Positions 5,517-6,598 of a DNA stretch of 6,598 nucleotides are shown piece after piece (the first letter of the stretch is position 1; each line of letters starts with the position of its first letter). The notes below the pieces were generated by a model that saw only the letters and a program-made list of their open reading frames with translations, made no database searches and was not told where the DNA came from. Both the position numbers and the translations under genes were made by a program. Source of the stretch: Candidatus Aegiribacteria sp. (GTDB lineage Bacteria > Fermentibacterota > Fermentibacteria > Fermentibacterales > JCC-6); contig JAUVUL010000105.1 in assembly GCA_030600975.1 (NCBI GenBank), positions 1 to 6,598 of the forward strand. Reading direction: 5' to 3'.

Positions 5517-5894
5517 ATGGAAACTGAGGACAGTACTCTTAAGAACCTGGCTGAGCTTATGAGCGTACTGGGCGTTGAAAGCAGGCTCAGAATCATCACT
5601 CTTCTTGTGGAATATGAAACCCTCTGCGTGAACGCCATTGCCTGCCGTCTTGATATTTCACAGAGTGCAGTTTCCCAGCACCTCAGAATTCTCCATCTTA
5701 AGGGTTTCGTTACTTCCCACAGGAACGGATACTACACTCATTACAGTCTTAACAGAGAAACACTTGACAGCTCCGTAAAGCTTCTCGCTCAGCTGGCTGT
5801 CAAACGCGAAATATTCAAACCGAGCGAATGCACCTCGAAGGGAGAAAAACAATGTGCACAGGCGAAAGCAAATGTCAGAAACCGGAAAATCTGA
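5517..5894 (+). CDS. ArsR/SmtB-family winged-helix regulator
   Basis: Metal- or thiol-responsive transcriptional repressor of 125 aa. The fold reads clearly: LGVESRLRIITLL (about 18-30) opens the winged-helix core, the recognition helix is SQSAVSQHLRILHLKGFV (48-65), and the wing is SHRNGYYTHYSL (67-78). Cys37 sits where ArsR/CadC proteins have their ELCVC sensor site (here ETLCVNAIAC), but Asn39 replaces the second Cys and Cys43 comes later. Two more cysteines, Cys105 and Cys113, are in the C-terminal tail, so a four-Cys site is possible (inference). The ATG at 5517 is chosen because GGAGA lies just upstream and the preceding in-frame stretch runs through the operator and nrdG. The end of the gene overlaps the next small gene by 43 nt. 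It probably autoregulates the three-gene operon through the palindrome. Confidence 0.92.
   Translation: METEDSTLKNLAELMSVLGVESRLRIITLLVEYETLCVNAIACRLDISQSAVSQHLRILHLKGFVTSHRNGYYTHYSLNRETLDSSVKLLAQLAVKREIFKPSECTSKGEKQCAQAKANVRNRKI
5838..5844 (+). promoter_or_regulatory. Ribosome binding site for the 45-aa Cys/His-rich gene
   Basis: AAGGGAG sits 7 nt before the ATG at 5852, inside the ArsR coding sequence. It is a near-perfect Shine-Dalgarno sequence and is the main reason for calling the overlapping small gene. Confidence 0.7.
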
Positions 5895-5989
5895 AGGGTA
5901 AACCGGATGAATGTTCCCCGGAGCAGATACATGAATGTCATGGTCCGGATGGGCATCATCCATGCAACTCAAATAAGAAGGAAGAGTAA
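5852..5989 (+). CDS. Small Cys/His-rich cytoplasmic protein (45 aa)
   Basis: The product has no signal peptide and is rich in Cys and His: Cys2, Cys8, Cys21, Cys29, Cys38 and His27, His30, His35, His36. The central part reads LKGKPDECSPEQIHECHGPD, then GHHPC. I recall similar short proteins with a CSPEQIxxCHG...HPC pattern beside ArsR genes in anaerobes, but cannot confirm that here. The gene starts within the ArsR gene (43-nt overlap, different frame) behind the strong site AAGGGAG, and its TAA overlaps the ATG of the next gene by one base (TAATG). A metal-binding or metal-carrier role is inferred from composition and from the regulator; no known domain is assigned. Confidence 0.8.
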   Translation: MCTGESKCQKPENLKGKPDECSPEQIHECHGPDGHHPCNSNKKEE

Positions 5990-6192
5990 TGAAGCGGATC
6001 ATACTTATTGTACTCAGCATTGCTGTAGCAGGTACCATTGCCATAACGCATGCTCATGAGGATTCCCATATCCCCGACTGCGACCACTGCGAAACCGTTG
6101 ACGGAGAATGCTGCTGCGGCGGCACAACTGATGGCTGCATGGAAGACTGCGACAGCTGTGAAGAATGCGACTGCGGTTTCAATGGAATTTAG
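5989..6192 (+). CDS. Exported small Cys-rich acidic protein (67 aa)
   Basis: Residues 1-22 are a clear Sec signal peptide: basic MKR, a hydrophobic core, and a likely cleavage after ITHA (Ala22). The mature part, about 45 residues, begins HEDSHIPDCDHC and has ten cysteines (31, 34, 41-43, 50, 54, 57, 60, 62) among many Asp and Glu residues, including a CCCGG run and the cluster CMEDCDSCEECDC. This is metallothionein-like in density, but I recognise no family. It could bind metal outside the cytoplasm or form disulfides. GAAGGAAGAG just upstream supplies a ribosome binding site and the ATG overlaps the preceding stop (TAATG), so it is translationally coupled to the 45-aa gene and belongs to the ArsR operon. 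Confidence 0.82.
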   Translation: MKRIILIVLSIAVAGTIAITHAHEDSHIPDCDHCETVDGECCCGGTTDGCMEDCDSCEECDCGFNGI

Positions 6193-6206
6193 AACTGATT
6201 CAAATT

Positions 6207-6240
6207 CAAGGTTAACCTTTTGATATTTTTCTTTTTCTTT
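6207..6240 (+). terminator. Possible weak terminator after the ArsR operon
   Basis: A perfect 12-bp palindrome AAGGTTAACCTT (6208-6219) is followed by a T-rich tract running to 6240. As a hairpin it has only about four to six pairs, so it would be a weak intrinsic terminator; its place 15 nt after the last gene of the operon supports the call. Confidence 0.4.
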
Positions 6241-6277
6241 CATATTTTCAGATAATAGAATTTATAGCGCTAATGAA

Positions 6278-6306
6278 TTGTTGTTTTAAAAACTGAAAAT
6301 TATAAT
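6278..6306 (+). promoter_or_regulatory. Probable promoter of the partial gene at the right edge
   Basis: A consensus -10 TATAAT (6301-6306) lies 17 bp after TTGTTG (6278-6283), which keeps only the TTG of the -35 consensus. The -10 sits inside the palindrome AATTATAATT. A start near 6313 would give a leader of about 50 nt. Confidence 0.45.
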
Positions 6307-6365
6307 TCTTATGTGGTATATTCTTTATGTTTTTATAGTTAAATTTCTTTATTATAATCAGAAAC

Positions 6366-6598
6366 ATGACAAATAACGAAGATGAAAAAGATGGAGTATC
6401 TCCGATCAAGCCAGTAATAAAAAAATTGAAAAAGGAGTACGACAAGGATCCTACTGGTTGGAGAGTTATCGGTTCTAAAGACGATCATGGAAATACAGAT
6501 ACTTTTATAACAAAAAAACCTAACGCCTACTGGTTAAAATCCAAAATGCTAAATCCCTATTCGTCATTAAGTATGGGCACAATTGTTAGAAACATAGA
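6366..6598 (+). CDS. Unrecognised protein, 5' part only (runs off the window)
   Basis: An ATG at 6366 opens a frame of 77 codons that is still open at the window edge. The visible part starts MTNNEDEKDGVSPIKPVIKK and contains DPTGWRVIGSKDDHGNTDTF and KPNAYWLKSKMLNPYSSLS: it is hydrophilic and Lys/Asp-rich, with no signal peptide or membrane segment. I recognise no family. Codon use is AT-rich (AAA, ATA, TTA), unlike the upstream genes, so it may belong to an acquired segment. No clear Shine-Dalgarno sequence precedes the ATG, which lowers confidence in the exact start; an in-frame stop at 6336-6338 limits any extension. Confidence 0.55.
   Translation, partial: MTNNEDEKDGVSPIKPVIKKLKKEYDKDPTGWRVIGSKDDHGNTDTFITKKPNAYWLKSKMLNPYSSLSMGTIVRNI

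Larger units (their letters stand above)
6193..6365. other. AT-rich intergenic region
   Basis: By hand count, 22 of 120 bases from 6241 to 6360 are G or C, far below the flanking operons. Apart from the terminator-like palindrome and a promoter, it holds short palindromes (TAGCGCTA at 6265-6272 and AATTATAATT at 6298-6307). I see no gene in it; a 65-codon antisense reading frame over 6248-6445 is low-complexity and not credible. Confidence 0.5.

Noticed and set aside
5658..6243. Two minus-strand frames (128 and 95 codons) covering the ArsR operon
   Set aside because: Both lie opposite genes with ribosome binding sites, a signal peptide and recognisable motifs; the antisense products look like complement artefacts.
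1..6598. CRISPR arrays, tRNA or rRNA genes, insertion sequences, inteins
   Set aside because: No regularly spaced repeats, cloverleaf, transposase or terminal inverted repeats were seen, and NrdD reads through without an intein.

Overview
The window looks like a chromosomal segment from an anaerobic or facultatively anaerobic bacterium. Evidence for a bacterium is good Shine-Dalgarno sequences, sigma70-like promoters, a pair of NrdR-type boxes and a lipoprotein-like leader; evidence for anaerobic growth is an oxygen-sensitive class III ribonucleotide reductase with its radical-SAM activase. The phylum cannot be fixed from sequence alone. An uncultured candidate phylum would fit, but that is a guess.

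Layout. (1) Bases 1-248 hold no recognisable gene. (2) 249-1244 (+) encodes an exported glycoside-hydrolase-like protein of the MJ1477/TM1410 (GH114-like) type whose two halves appear in swapped order, i.e. a circular permutation. (3) 1249-2124 (-) is an EamA/DMT-family permease, tail to tail with it. (4) 2125-2461 is a divergent control region with two NrdR-like boxes 16 bp apart, a near-consensus promoter reading toward nrdD, and two mutually exclusive leader hairpins. (5) 2462-5437 (+) is a three-gene anaerobic ribonucleotide reductase operon: nrdD, a 56-codon gene, and nrdG, all overlapping end to start. NrdD lacks its glycyl-radical C-terminus; that domain is encoded by the separate 56-codon gene, which has its own strong ribosome binding site. 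This split class III reductase is the most striking thing in the window. (6) 5517-6192 (+) is a compact operon of an ArsR-family regulator behind a perfect 8-2-8 palindrome, a 45-aa Cys/His-rich cytoplasmic protein overlapping the regulator gene by 43 nt, and a 67-aa exported protein with ten cysteines. It looks like a metal or thiol sensing and sequestration unit. (7) 6193-6598 is much more AT-rich and carries a possible terminator, a promoter with a consensus -10, and the 5' part of an unrecognised gene that runs off the window.

How the genes work together. NrdG would generate a radical on the stand-alone glycyl peptide, which must dock into NrdD to make the thiyl radical needed for deoxyribonucleotide synthesis; NrdR would repress the operon when dNTP/ATP signals are high. 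The ArsR operon probably responds to a thiophilic metal or metalloid. The permease and the hydrolase show no evident functional link to the rest.
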